A DNA stretch of 44,793 bases from CAYNTS01 sp964400495 (GCA_964400495.1 CAYNTS010000011.1:1-44793); one strand, 5' to 3'. Positions 1 through 7,912 are shown, counted from the stretch's first letter. Translations and numbers: made by a program. Notes: a model not told the origin generated them from the sequence alone.

Positions 1-471
1 AGAATTGGTTTTAAAGGGGATATTATTGGTGTATATAAATTTAGAACAATGTATCCTTTTTCTGAATATTGTCAGTCATTGATTATAAAAGAGAACAAAT
101 TAAATAAAAATGGTAAGATTTTAGATGATTTTAGAGTAACCTATTGGGGAAAAATATTTAGAAAATATTGGATTGATGAACTTCCAATGTTCATTAATTT
201 TTTTAAGGGTGAACTAAATATTATTGGGGTAAGGCCATTGAGTAAAGATTATTTTTCTAGATATCCCAAAGATTTGCAAGAACTTAGGGTTAAGCTAAAG
301 CCAGGATTAATTCCTCCATATTATGTTGATTTACCAACTAGTTTTGATGAAATATTAAATAGTGAAAAAAAATATATCTTTCAAAAAATGCAATCACCAT
401 TTATCACTGATATCAAATATTTCTGTAAAGCATTTATAAATATTGTAATTAAAGGTGTCAGAAGTCAATGA
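1..471 (+). CDS. Bacterial sugar transferase (polyprenyl-phosphate phosphosugar transferase), C-terminal part
   Basis: The frame is open to the left edge, so the gene starts outside the window and 156 residues are visible. Two hallmarks of the bacterial sugar transferase family (WbaP/WcaJ/PglC type) can be read: KFRTM at visible residues 13-17, and a DELP...KGELNIIGVRPL stretch near residues 59-80, which is the conserved DELPQ...GxRP core. Such enzymes move a sugar-1-phosphate onto undecaprenyl phosphate at the inner membrane and start synthesis of O-antigen, capsule or a glycoprotein glycan. Its TGA stop overlaps the ATG of the next gene by the ATGA arrangement, so the two are probably translated from one message. 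The donor sugar cannot be told from sequence. The family call is firm; the exact pathway is inferred. Confidence 0.88.
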   Translation, partial: RIGFKGDIIGVYKFRTMYPFSEYCQSLIIKENKLNKNGKILDDFRVTYWGKIFRKYWIDELPMFINFFKGELNIIGVRPLSKDYFSRYPKDLQELRVKLKPGLIPPYYVDLPTSFDEILNSEKKYIFQKMQSPFITDIKYFCKAFINIVIKGVRSQ

Positions 472-1907
472 AGAATTTTTTGTTGTTCATTTATGTTTCG
501 CTCTTACTTTCATCTTCACCATACGTACCATTAACAAATTCAGATATATATTCAATTGTAGAATATGAAATTTTAATAAGTGATGAAATTGAAATATTTG
601 TTTTAAATCAACCATATTCATTTAATCAAATAGAAAAACTAATTTCTAATCCTATATCAAATCATATTATTAACCACTCTAATTATTGGAAAAATAAAAC
701 TGATGAAAAAATAAATATTGGAATAAATCCAAACTTAAACAATTTTCAAAATAAACAATATTTAGGATTAGAACTAAATGGAGTTATTAAAATTAAAGAT
801 TTATTTTTTGTGAATGAAATAGACTTAAATGAAAAATATAAATTTGATTCAGAATTTCACGGTGATACGAGTGAGTGGTTAATGGGATATTTTAATAGTT
901 CGTATGCTCAACTCAATAGGAATAATGTAGAAATATTTGCAGGTAGAATATCAAGAAATTTTGGTTCTCTTAATGATTACGGCCTCATACTTTCAAATAA
1001 CCCTTATGCTTTTGATCATTATGGATTTTCAGTTACTGGGAAAAAGTTAAAATATTCTTTTTACACAACACGTTTAAATGATATGGATGGGATTGACAAC
1101 CAAGGAATTTTGATTTCAGAAGGAGATATTTTAAATACTCACAGGTTTTGGGCAATTCAACGATTAGATTACAAAAAGAACAATGATTTTCAAATTTCAT
1201 TTTCTGAGGCAATAGTTTATGGTGGTCCTAACCAGCAGTTTGTTGCATCATATTTAAGTCCAACTCATTTTTATTATTCTGCTCAGAGAAATCAACAGGT
1301 TCAGTTAAATTCATTTTGGCAAGTTAATATCTTTTATAAACCACTGAATAGAGTTGGAATTTATCTAGATTTATTTGTTGATGATATAATTGTAAATAAT
1401 GACCCAAATGAAAATGATAGGGCAAAGTATCCTGATAGGTTAGCTTTTTTAATAAAGGGTAGCTATGCTTTTAATCAAAAAATGTATTCATTGAGATATG
1501 TTAAAATTTGGAATGAAACTTATTTATCTCATAGAAATTTTGAAAATTATATATATTTCAATAAAGGAATTGGGTATCCAAAAAACAGTTTTGAAAGTAT
1601 TAAGTTTATTTATAATAGTTTAAGAAACCTTCCCATGTTTTTTGAGACATCATTGGAACTTTGGAGACATGGGGATAGAAATTTATCTGATACATTTGTT
1701 GATGAACTAAATTCATTTCCAGCTGGAATAGTTTCGCAAGGATTTACTGGATCTTTAAAGTTTTCTTACTATTTTTGTTTAAAGAATAAACTGTCAATTG
1801 ATTATAACGTTACTGAAAAACCTAAAGATTGGAATAATGGTGTTTCTTCCAAGAACGACTATAATTTAATATTAAACTATACTTATTATTTTACAAAGAC
1901 AATTTGA
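468..1907 (+). CDS. Putative outer-membrane beta-barrel protein, Wzi/capsule-assembly-like
   Basis: A 479-residue protein with a short hydrophobic N-terminus (about residues 1-20, a likely signal peptide). It has many alternating aromatic/polar stretches, as in outer-membrane beta-barrels, for example around residues 150-210 and 260-310. Length, the FAGRISRNFGSLNDYG-like segment and its place directly after a sugar transferase (4-nt overlap) suggest the Wzi family, outer-membrane proteins that help anchor or assemble capsule. I recognise no diagnostic catalytic motif, so Wzi is an inference from context and overall pattern. It could instead be another export-linked porin. The gene ends 3 nt from the stop of the convergent acidic-protein gene, with no visible terminator between them. 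Confidence 0.55.
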   Translation: MKNFLLFIYVSLLLSSSPYVPLTNSDIYSIVEYEILISDEIEIFVLNQPYSFNQIEKLISNPISNHIINHSNYWKNKTDEKINIGINPNLNNFQNKQYLGLELNGVIKIKDLFFVNEIDLNEKYKFDSEFHGDTSEWLMGYFNSSYAQLNRNNVEIFAGRISRNFGSLNDYGLILSNNPYAFDHYGFSVTGKKLKYSFYTTRLNDMDGIDNQGILISEGDILNTHRFWAIQRLDYKKNNDFQISFSEAIVYGGPNQQFVASYLSPTHFYYSAQRNQQVQLNSFWQVNIFYKPLNRVGIYLDLFVDDIIVNNDPNENDRAKYPDRLAFLIKGSYAFNQKMYSLRYVKIWNETYLSHRNFENYIYFNKGIGYPKNSFESIKFIYNSLRNLPMFFETSLELWRHGDRNLSDTFVDELNSFPAGIVSQGFTGSLKFSYYFCLKNKLSIDYNVTEKPKDWNNGVSSKNDYNLILNYTYYFTKTI

Positions 1908-1910
1908 TAT

Positions 1911-2708
1911 TTAAAAGAACATTGGGTAACCGACAATTAATCCAATTCCTATTATATCGGTTGTCCCTTTCCCAATAGATGGCACACCTAATGTCTCTTG
2001 AAAATGTAGATTAAAACTAATATTTATTGGATTAACATTAATTGGAAGTTTATACCCAAGATCAACTGTGGAAGTAATTAAAGTTTTATTATTATTATTC
2101 ATAGAGGTTGAACTTAACCCAAATCCAGCCCGTAAACTAATTCCTTCTATCAAAGTTGATAATGATCCAGTGATATTAGTTAATTTATAGTCTCCAGCAA
2201 AAGGGCAATTATCAATATAATAAGGAGCATCTTCATTATCACTTTCATAATCACCACAAGTACTTTTCATGTTTGAAAAATAAATTTCACCACCAATATT
2301 TAGTTCAAATGGACCTACAAAAATAAAGTATGGTGTATCAATTCTAATTCCAAAATTAGAACCTGAAGATAGATTACCTTTTAAACTTCGACCAAATGGT
2401 ATGGTATTCCCCAAAACTCCAGATATAATATATTGATCAGTTAAATTTGATTGCTCTTCATCAACCTCAAATTCTTCTAACAAAGCATCAATATCCTCAT
2501 CTATCTCGAACAAATCATTATCATCTAATTCTAAATCATCTAACTCGAGTTCATCATCATCTAATTCGAAATCTTCTAACTTAAGTTCTTCATCAAACTC
2601 TAATTCTTCAAGTTCATCAACTTCATCTGCAAAGCCAAAACTTGGCAAAAGAATAGCAATGCTAAAGCTTGCTAAAATAGTAACTTTAATAAATATATTA
2701 GATTTCAT
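1911..2708 (-). CDS. Exported protein with a highly acidic Asp/Glu/Leu repeat segment and a beta-rich C-terminal domain
   Basis: I do not recognise this 265-residue protein as a named family. Residues 1-27 form a clear signal peptide (Lys at 2, hydrophobic core, likely cleavage after FGFA). Residues 28 to about 85 consist almost only of Asp, Glu and Leu with some Phe, in imperfect ELDDLELDD-type units. Residues about 90-265 are rich in Gly, Ile, Thr and Ser, contain two cysteines (near TCGDY and NCPF), and end in Phe-Phe; a terminal aromatic residue is common in outer-membrane beta-barrels. The ATG is preceded by AGGAG at 8 nt, so the start is secure. A likely promoter and a 23-bp palindrome lie upstream. 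The acidic region could bind cations or act as a spacer at the cell surface, but that is speculation. Confidence 0.75.
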   Translation of the reverse strand: MKSNIFIKVTILASFSIAILLPSFGFADEVDELEELEFDEELKLEDFELDDDELELDDLELDDNDLFEIDEDIDALLEEFEVDEEQSNLTDQYIISGVLGNTIPFGRSLKGNLSSGSNFGIRIDTPYFIFVGPFELNIGGEIYFSNMKSTCGDYESDNEDAPYYIDNCPFAGDYKLTNITGSLSTLIEGISLRAGFGLSSTSMNNNNKTLITSTVDLGYKLPINVNPINISFNLHFQETLGVPSIGKGTTDIIGIGLIVGYPMFF

Positions 2709-2759
2709 GATTTATCTCCTAATTCTATGCAATTATCCACCCTATCATTTTAAGAATAA

Positions 2760-2787
2760 TTTATACAATAAGCAAATTAATATACAA
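2760..2787 (-). promoter_or_regulatory. Candidate sigma70-type promoter of the acidic exported protein gene
   Basis: Read on the minus strand, TTGTAT (2787-2782) and TATAAA (2765-2760) are separated by 16 nt. Transcription would start about 45 nt before the ATG at 2708, leaving room for the AGGAG ribosome binding site. The -35 box lies inside the 23-bp palindrome listed next, so a protein bound there would block the promoter. Hexamer matches are common in AT-rich DNA, hence moderate confidence. Confidence 0.45.
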
Positions 2788-2802
2788 AAATATTTTGTAT
2801 AT
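2780..2802. promoter_or_regulatory. Perfect 23-bp palindrome, candidate operator
   Basis: Arms ATATACAAAA and TTTTGTATAT flank a 3-nt centre (ATA) and are perfect reverse complements. The site lies in the 162-bp gap between divergently transcribed genes (the acidic exported protein on the minus strand, ddl on the plus strand). It covers the -35 box proposed for the minus-strand gene. The short centre makes an RNA hairpin terminator unlikely, and no oriented T-run follows a GC-rich stem. A dimeric repressor or activator site is the simplest reading. The regulator is unknown. Confidence 0.45.
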
Positions 2803-2870
2803 GCTTTCTTGGTTCAACACTGACTTTTACAATAAATTTAACGCTCATTTATAACAATGGAATATAATAT

Positions 2871-3782
2871 TTGAAAGTAACAATTATATTAGGAGGTACA
2901 TCCTCTGAAAAGGATGTTTCTATTAACACAGGACTATCTGTTGCTGAAGCATTAGGTAATAAATTTAATGTAAATATAATAAATTTAGGTGATGATTTGT
3001 CTTCTTTACCTGAAAAATTATTTGATACAGATATTGTGTTTAATGCCTTACATGGAGGAATAGGCGAAAATGGTGTACTCCAATCATTTTTTGATCTTCA
3101 TAATGTTAAATATACTGGTTCAGGTGCAAAAGCATCTAAACTTGCTATGGATAAGCATCTAACAAAAGTGCTTGCAAAATCAGAAACCATTCCAACACCA
3201 AATTGGATATATGTCCGAGGAGATAATGAAAAACTCCATTTATTTAACGATAAATCTCCTAAATTTGATTTACCCTATGTCGTTAAACCATCAGAAGAAG
3301 GTTCAACTATGGGGTTATCAATAGTAAAAAACAAAAATGACTTAAGACTAGCAATCCAATTTGCAAGTGAATTTTCAAATAAAATTATGGTTGAAGAATT
3401 TATTTCAGGGAGAGAATTAACAGTTGGAATTCTTGGTAATAAACCTTTACCAATTGTTGAAATAATTCCAAAACATGATTTTTATGATTATGAATGTAAA
3501 TATAGCGAAGGTATGAGCACTTATGTTGTACCAGCTCAACTGCCAAATTCACTTGCACGTAAAATACAAAAAGATGCTCTTAAAATTTATCATGCATTGG
3601 ATTGCAAAAACTATGCTCGTGTGGATTTTAGATTAAATGAAAACAATGAACATTTCCTCCTTGAAGTAAATACATTACCAGGGTTGACTAGCACAAGTCT
3701 ATTGCCCAAAGCTGCAAAAGTAGCAGGTCTATCTTTCCCCTCTTTAATTGAAATCATAATAAATTTAGCACTGGCGGATTAA
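2871..3782 (+). CDS. ddl: D-alanine--D-alanine ligase
   Basis: A cytoplasmic ATP-grasp enzyme that joins two D-alanines for the peptidoglycan stem peptide. The 303-residue length fits the short DdlB-type form. The N-terminus carries the ILGGTSSEKDVSINTG substrate/ATP-lobe motif. ALHGGIGENG is near residue 60, EEGSTMGLSIV follows in the central ATP-grasp lobe, and YARVDFRL...LLEVNTLPGLTSTS supplies the metal and D-Ala binding residues near the C-terminus. The start is TTG at 2871: an ATG at 2856 runs into a stop after five codons, and the family start MKVTIILGG matches the TTG. cysS follows after 2 nt, so the two are likely co-transcribed. Confidence 0.93.
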   Translation: MKVTIILGGTSSEKDVSINTGLSVAEALGNKFNVNIINLGDDLSSLPEKLFDTDIVFNALHGGIGENGVLQSFFDLHNVKYTGSGAKASKLAMDKHLTKVLAKSETIPTPNWIYVRGDNEKLHLFNDKSPKFDLPYVVKPSEEGSTMGLSIVKNKNDLRLAIQFASEFSNKIMVEEFISGRELTVGILGNKPLPIVEIIPKHDFYDYECKYSEGMSTYVVPAQLPNSLARKIQKDALKIYHALDCKNYARVDFRLNENNEHFLLEVNTLPGLTSTSLLPKAAKVAGLSFPSLIEIIINLALAD

Positions 3783-3784
3783 AA

Positions 3785-5179
3785 ATGAAATTTTATAATA
3801 CCATTTTACGAAAAAGAGTTGATTTTAACCCAATTGAAACTGACAAAGTAGGTCTTTATACGTGCGGTCCAACTGTGTACGATTTTGCTCATATTGGCAA
3901 TTTTAGAGCATATATTTTTGAAGATTTGCTTAGAAGATTTTTGGAGTTCTCAGGAAATGAAGTATTGCATGTTATGAATATTACAGATATTGATGACAAA
4001 ACAATTCGGAGGTCAAAAGAGGAGAATTTGTCATTAAAAGAATTTACTGATACCTACACAAACGCATTTTTTGATGATATTGAGAAGTTAAATATAATTC
4101 CTGCACATCATTATCCTCGTGCAACAGATTTTATTCAGCAAATGATTGAAATGATACAATCACTCGAAGAAAAAGGATATACGTACACTACTTCAGATGG
4201 CTCAGTATTTTTTAAAATTGACGAATATTCTGATTATGGGAAATTAGCAAATCTAGATCCATGTAATTTAATTTCGGGTGAACGTGTTGAAAATGATGAG
4301 TATGAAAAAGAAGAATGTAGAGATTTTGCACTTTGGAAAGGACTTAAAGAAGCAGAAGGTGATGTGTATTGGGATTCCCCTTGGGGGAAAGGTCGTCCAG
4401 GTTGGCATATAGAGTGTTCTGCGATGAGTGTTCATTTTCTTGGTGACCATTTTGATATTCATTGTGGAGGTGTTGATAATATTTTCCCACATCATGAAAA
4501 TGAAATTGCTCAGAGTTGTGCATCTACTGGGAGTGAATTTGTAAACTATTGGTTGCACAATGAACATCTTTTAGTTGACAGTAAAAAAATGAGTAAATCT
4601 TTAGGCAATTTTTATACCTTAAGAGATTTATTGGACAAGGGGTATTCAACGGCGGCATTGAGATATACTCTACTTACAACGCATTATAGGCAAAAGTTAA
4701 ACTTTACATTTGAAAAAGTTGAAGCTTCTCAGAAAGCTATCAATAGACTCCGTGAACTAGTTCGAAGATTAGAACTTGTTGATGAATCAAGTATCGAGTG
4801 TAGTGAAAATATTTCGAATCAACATATTGAAATTGACTTTGGAAAAACTCTTTCTGATGATTTAAATATTTCTAGAGCACTTGGTGTTTTGTTTACTTGG
4901 GTAAACGACCTATTTTCTGCATTAGATAAAAATGAAGTAACAAAAGAATATAGTTTAATTGCGTTGGATTCAATGCAAAAAATTGATGCAATTCTTGGAG
5001 TTATTTTTCAAGATAACAATGAAAGTTTATCCGAAGAAATAGAAATATTTATTGCTGATCGAAATAAAGCAAGAAATGATAAAAATTGGGCTTTGGCAGA
5101 TGAACTTAGAGATAAATTATTAGATATGGGAATTGTTCTTGAAGATACTCCAAAAGGTACTATTTGGAAGAAGAAATAA
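3785..5179 (+). CDS. cysS: Cysteine--tRNA ligase
   Basis: A class I aminoacyl-tRNA synthetase of 464 residues, the usual length. It shows the HIGN signature at residues 36-39 and KMSKS at 268-272. Zinc-site residues include Cys27 (YTCGP), the Cys of HIECSAM, and the His/Glu of FPHHENE. The C-terminal part from about residue 330 is the helical DALR-like and anticodon-binding region, ending in GTIWKKK as in many bacterial CysRS. It begins 2 nt after ddl. It charges tRNA-Cys in the cytoplasm. A hairpin with a T-run follows at 5239-5261. Confidence 0.96.
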   Translation: MKFYNTILRKRVDFNPIETDKVGLYTCGPTVYDFAHIGNFRAYIFEDLLRRFLEFSGNEVLHVMNITDIDDKTIRRSKEENLSLKEFTDTYTNAFFDDIEKLNIIPAHHYPRATDFIQQMIEMIQSLEEKGYTYTTSDGSVFFKIDEYSDYGKLANLDPCNLISGERVENDEYEKEECRDFALWKGLKEAEGDVYWDSPWGKGRPGWHIECSAMSVHFLGDHFDIHCGGVDNIFPHHENEIAQSCASTGSEFVNYWLHNEHLLVDSKKMSKSLGNFYTLRDLLDKGYSTAALRYTLLTTHYRQKLNFTFEKVEASQKAINRLRELVRRLELVDESSIECSENISNQHIEIDFGKTLSDDLNISRALGVLFTWVNDLFSALDKNEVTKEYSLIALDSMQKIDAILGVIFQDNNESLSEEIEIFIADRNKARNDKNWALADELRDKLLDMGIVLEDTPKGTIWKKK

Positions 5180-5238
5180 AAAAATAAAATATTTTAGTTT
5201 AACTATTGTTTGTAATTCTACATTCATTATAAATTGCG

Positions 5239-5261
5239 TGGCTCTACCAAGAGTCATTTTT
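5239..5261 (+). terminator. Probable intrinsic terminator after cysS
   Basis: TGGCTCT (5239-5245) pairs with AGAGTCA (5250-5256), with one G-U wobble and a 4-nt loop, followed by five T. It sits 60 nt after the cysS stop and before the tRNA cluster, a sensible place to end the ddl-cysS transcript. The stem is short and only moderately GC-rich, so it may be leaky. A TATAAA at 5228-5233 just upstream resembles a -10 box but would start transcription inside this hairpin. Confidence 0.5.
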
Positions 5262-5287
5262 GGTTATTAGCAGTGATTTTTTATTTA

Positions 5288-5361
5288 GCCATTGTAGCTC
5301 AGTTGGCCAGAGCGGCTGATTTGTAATCAGCGGGTCGGGGGTTCGAATCCCTCCAATGGCT
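5288..5361 (+). tRNA. tRNA-Thr (anticodon UGU)
   Basis: A 74-nt cloverleaf: acceptor stem GCCATTG/CAATGGC with T as discriminator base, anticodon stem GCTGA/TCAGC with loop TTTGTAA giving UGU, and T-loop GTTCGAATC. The 3' CCA is not encoded, so a CCA-adding enzyme is needed. This is the first of four tRNAs placed directly before tuf, an order common in bacteria. Confidence 0.96.
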
Positions 5362-5382
5362 CAATGTTTTTTTATTTTATGG

Positions 5383-5466
5383 GGGTCGGTGGCCGAGTGG
5401 TCAATGGCAGCAGACTGTAAATCTGCCGGCGTAATGCCTACAGTGGTTCAAATCCATTCCGGCCCA
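5383..5466 (+). tRNA. tRNA-Tyr (anticodon GUA)
   Basis: An 84-nt class II tRNA with a long variable arm. The acceptor stem GGGTCGG/CCGGCCC contains one T-G wobble pair and is followed by discriminator A. The anticodon loop CTGTAAA gives GUA, and the T-loop is TTCAAAT. CCA is not encoded. It lies 21 nt after tRNA-Thr and 6 nt before tRNA-Gly, so one primary transcript is likely. Confidence 0.95.
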
Positions 5467-5472
5467 CACAAA

Positions 5473-5545
5473 GCGGGAGTAGCTCAGTTGGTAGAGCATC
5501 AGCCTTCCAAGCTGAGGGTCGCAGGTTCGAGTCTTGTCTCCCGCT
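5473..5545 (+). tRNA. tRNA-Gly (anticodon UCC)
   Basis: A 73-nt cloverleaf with acceptor stem GCGGGAG/CTCCCGC and discriminator T. The anticodon stem CAGC/GCTG with loop CTTCCAA gives UCC. T-loop GTTCGAGTC is canonical. CCA is not encoded. Confidence 0.96.
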
Positions 5546-5554
5546 CACCTCTTT

Positions 5555-5627
5555 GCCTACATAGCTCAGGCGGTAGAGCGTTTCCTTGGTAAGGAAGAGG
5601 TCACCAGTTCAAGTCTGGTTGTAGGCT
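5555..5627 (+). tRNA. tRNA-Thr (anticodon GGU)
   Basis: A 73-nt cloverleaf with acceptor stem GCCTACA/TGTAGGC and discriminator T. The anticodon stem TTCC/GGAA with loop TTGGTAA gives GGU. It is the second threonine tRNA of the cluster and reads ACC/ACU, complementing the UGU isoacceptor at 5288. It ends 54 nt before tuf, and the intervening leader shows no clear promoter, so tuf may be read from the tRNA transcript. Confidence 0.96.
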
Positions 5628-5669
5628 CGGTATGGGTTGGTAATTTGTGATGTTTGTTTAGTTTAGATT

Positions 5670-6876
5670 GGAGAAAAAGAGATGGCAAAAGAGAAATTTG
5701 AGAGAACCAAGCCCCACGTTAATGTGGGAACAATAGGACACGTTGATCATGGAAAGACAACGTTAACAGCAGCAATATCTAAGTGTTTGTCATCTAAAGG
5801 ATTAGCAGACACTACAGATTTTGATATGATTGATAACGCTCCAGAAGAAAGGGAGCGTGGAATAACAATTAATACAGCTCATATTGAGTATGAAACAGAT
5901 GCACGTCACTATGCACACGTAGACTGTCCAGGTCACGCGGACTATATTAAAAATATGATTACCGGTGCAGCTCAAATGGATGGAGCTATTTTAGTAGTAG
6001 CTGCAACAGATGGTCCGATGCAACAAACACGTGAACACTTACTTTTGGCAAAACAAGTTAATGTACCATCTATCGTAATCTTTATGAATAAATGTGACCA
6101 AGTAGATGATGAAGAATTACTTGAGCTTGTTGAAATGGAATTACGAGAACTTCTTGATGAGTATGGGTTTCCTGGTGATGATACTCCAATTATTCAAGGT
6201 TCTGCATTGAATGCACTTAACTCAGATGGAACTGGTGATGATGCTAAACCTATTTATGATTTAATGGATTCAGTAGATTCATTTATTCCTACACCAGAGC
6301 GTGCAGTAGATAAGCCATTCTTAATGCCAGTTGAAGATATATTTTCAATAACAGGTAGAGGAACAGTAGCTACAGGTCGTATTGAGTCAGGAGTTGTTAA
6401 GGTAGGTGAAGAGATTGATGTTGTAGGTATGGGTTCAGATATGAAATCTGTATGTACAGGTGTTGAGATGTTTAGGAAATTGCTTGATCGTGGTGAAGCA
6501 GGTGATAATGCTGGATTATTACTTCGAGGTATTGATAAAGATAAGATAACTCGGGGTATGGTATTGGCAAAGCCTGGGTCAATAACACCACATACAAAAT
6601 TCAAAGCAGAAGTGTATGTATTAAGGAAAGAAGAGGGTGGTCGTCATACTCCATTTTTCAAAGGATATAGACCCCAATTTTATTTTAGAACAACCGATGT
6701 TACAGGAAATGTGATATTGCCAGATGGCACAGAGATGGTAATGCCTGGTGATAATGTTACATTGACAATTGAGTTGATTACTCCTATAGCGATGGAGAAA
6801 GAGTTACGATTTGCTATTAGAGAAGGTGGTCATACAGTTGGTGCTGGTGTTGTTACAGAAATTATTGAGTAAGGAA
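5670..6876 (+). repeat. tuf repeat, copy 1
   Basis: A 1207-bp stretch that reads as identical to 21167-22373. It covers the complete EF-Tu gene, the 12 bases before its ATG including the GGAG ribosome binding site, and the stop codon plus 4 bases. Sequence on both sides differs at once (T against A on the left, G against T on the right). Identity across synonymous sites points to recent gene conversion between the two copies. Confidence 0.9.
5682..6872 (+). CDS. tuf: Elongation factor Tu, copy 1
   Basis: A 396-residue translational GTPase that brings aminoacyl-tRNA to the ribosome. The P-loop GHVDHGKT is at residues 19-26, followed by switch I (ERERGITINTAH), DCPGH, NKCD and a SAL motif; domains 2 and 3 complete the usual length. 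GGAGAAAAAGAG before the ATG is a good ribosome binding site. The position between a tRNA cluster and rpmG/tRNA-Trp/secE is the classic tufB context. The protein is identical to that encoded at 21179. Confidence 0.98.
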   Translation: MAKEKFERTKPHVNVGTIGHVDHGKTTLTAAISKCLSSKGLADTTDFDMIDNAPEERERGITINTAHIEYETDARHYAHVDCPGHADYIKNMITGAAQMDGAILVVAATDGPMQQTREHLLLAKQVNVPSIVIFMNKCDQVDDEELLELVEMELRELLDEYGFPGDDTPIIQGSALNALNSDGTGDDAKPIYDLMDSVDSFIPTPERAVDKPFLMPVEDIFSITGRGTVATGRIESGVVKVGEEIDVVGMGSDMKSVCTGVEMFRKLLDRGEAGDNAGLLLRGIDKDKITRGMVLAKPGSITPHTKFKAEVYVLRKEEGGRHTPFFKGYRPQFYFRTTDVTGNVILPDGTEMVMPGDNVTLTIELITPIAMEKELRFAIREGGHTVGAGVVTEIIE

Positions 6877-6883
6877 GAGGCGA

Positions 6884-7048
6884 GTGGCTGGTAATAGTAA
6901 AAGAAATCATGTGGTACTTGCTTGTGAAGAATGTAAGCGAAGGAATTATACTACTTCCAAAAATAAACGCTTGCATCCAGAACGGGTTGAATTTACGAAA
7001 TACTGTCGCTGGTGTAAAAAGCACACAGTACACAAAGAAACTAAATAG
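6884..7048 (+). CDS. rpmG: 50S ribosomal protein L33
   Basis: A 54-residue gene starting at GTG 6884, preceded by GGAAGAGG, 11 nt after the tuf stop. The product has the L33 layout: basic N-terminus, C-x2-C (CEEC at residues 14-17), RNYTTSKNKR, then C-x2-C (CRWC at 41-44). It is the zinc-binding form that retains all four cysteines. It sits at the 50S E-site region. The tuf-rpmG-tRNA-Trp-secE-nusG order is widely conserved. Confidence 0.95.
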   Translation: MAGNSKRNHVVLACEECKRRNYTTSKNKRLHPERVEFTKYCRWCKKHTVHKETK

Positions 7049-7069
7049 TTTCTTTGATTGCGTGCTGAT

Positions 7070-7142
7070 AGGTGAGTAGTTCAATTGGTAGAGCATCGGC
7101 CTCCAAAGCCGGGAGTTGTGGGTTCGAGTCCTACCTCACCTG
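7070..7142 (+). tRNA. tRNA-Trp (anticodon CCA)
   Basis: A 73-nt cloverleaf with acceptor stem AGGTGAG/CTCACCT and discriminator G, the usual Trp identity base. The anticodon stem CGGC/GCCG with loop CTCCAAA gives CCA. T-loop GTTCGAGTC is canonical. It lies between rpmG and secE as in many bacteria. After the discriminator the genome reads CAA rather than CCA. Confidence 0.96.
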
Positions 7143-7170
7143 CAATCGAATTTAGGAGTGAGAGAATAAT

Positions 7171-7362
7171 ATGTTTGCAAAAATAACGGAATATATAAAC
7201 AGCGTTCAAACTGAATTGAAACGTGTAACGTGGTTGACGAAGAACGAACTGTTTGGGTCAACTATTGTTGTTGGTGTATTTTCAGTTGTGATTGCACTAT
7301 TTTTGTTCGTTATAGATTTTGGTTTGACCGAAGTCGTATCTCGAGTTCTTGGAGGCAAGTAG
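7171..7362 (+). CDS. secE: Preprotein translocase subunit SecE
   Basis: A 63-residue short-form SecE. An amphipathic N-terminal helix with the conserved ELKRVTWLTKNE segment (residues 16-27) is followed by one membrane span (about 32-55). SecE clamps SecY, encoded in this window at 31437, to form the inner-membrane protein channel. It lies 8 nt before nusG, and the AGGAG before the ATG is a good ribosome binding site. Confidence 0.95.
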   Translation: MFAKITEYINSVQTELKRVTWLTKNELFGSTIVVGVFSVVIALFLFVIDFGLTEVVSRVLGGK

Positions 7363-7369
7363 TTCCTAA

Positions 7370-7900
7370 ATGGAGTGGTATTCTCTAAGAGTTATTTCCG
7401 GTAGGGAAAAAGGAACGGAAGAAAATATTCTTCGTGAAGTTGATGAGGCAGGTTTGTCTGAATTGGTTAGCGAAGTGTTTGTTCCTTATGAAAAAGTTGT
7501 TGAAATGCGAAACAACAAAAAAAGAATTCGCGAAAAAATGTTTTTCCCTGGGTATATTCTGATAAATATGGATATGAACAAAGAAACTAAGTATGTTGTT
7601 GAAAATACAACTGGGGTTATTAACTTTGTTGGTCCAAAAGGCGGACTGCCTGTTCCTTTACGAGAAGACGAGATTAAAAGAATTTTCGGTGAAGTTGAGC
7701 GTAAAGAAGGTCGTGAAGTTCTTGAAACACCGTTTAAGAAGGATGATCCGGTAAAAGTTATTGCTGGTCCGTTTCTTGATTTTACAGGTTTTGTTGATGA
7801 GGTAAATGACGATAAGCAAAAAGTGAAAGTGGTTGTTTCTATTTTTGGAAGACCAACACCAGTCGAATTAGATTATTTTCAAGTTGAATTAGAAAAATAG
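7370..7900 (+). CDS. nusG: Transcription termination/antitermination factor NusG
   Basis: A 176-residue protein with the N-terminal NGN domain (starting EWYSLRVISGREKG, with FPGYILINM near residue 60) and a C-terminal KOW domain (DDPVKVIAGPFLDFTGFVDEVN, about residues 125-147). NusG binds RNA polymerase, suppresses pausing, and couples it to Rho or to S10 on the ribosome. Length is standard with no insertion between the domains. It precedes rplK by 12 nt. Confidence 0.97.
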   Translation: MEWYSLRVISGREKGTEENILREVDEAGLSELVSEVFVPYEKVVEMRNNKKRIREKMFFPGYILINMDMNKETKYVVENTTGVINFVGPKGGLPVPLREDEIKRIFGEVERKEGREVLETPFKKDDPVKVIAGPFLDFTGFVDEVNDDKQKVKVVVSIFGRPTPVELDYFQVELEK

Positions 7901-7912
7901 GGTTTTAAAGTA

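Noticed and set aside
5206..5233. Promoter TTGTTT-16 nt-TATAAA before the tRNA cluster
   Set aside because: Transcription would begin inside the hairpin that looks like the cysS terminator, and the -35 match is poor.
5356..5592. A 78-codon reading frame across the tRNA cluster
   Set aside because: It runs through tRNA-Tyr, tRNA-Gly and tRNA-Thr, whose cloverleafs are complete; the frame is a by-product of tRNA sequence.
6254..6604. Antisense frame in both tuf copies (also 21751-22101)
   Set aside because: Present twice only because the tuf genes are identical; no start signal and no recognisable product.
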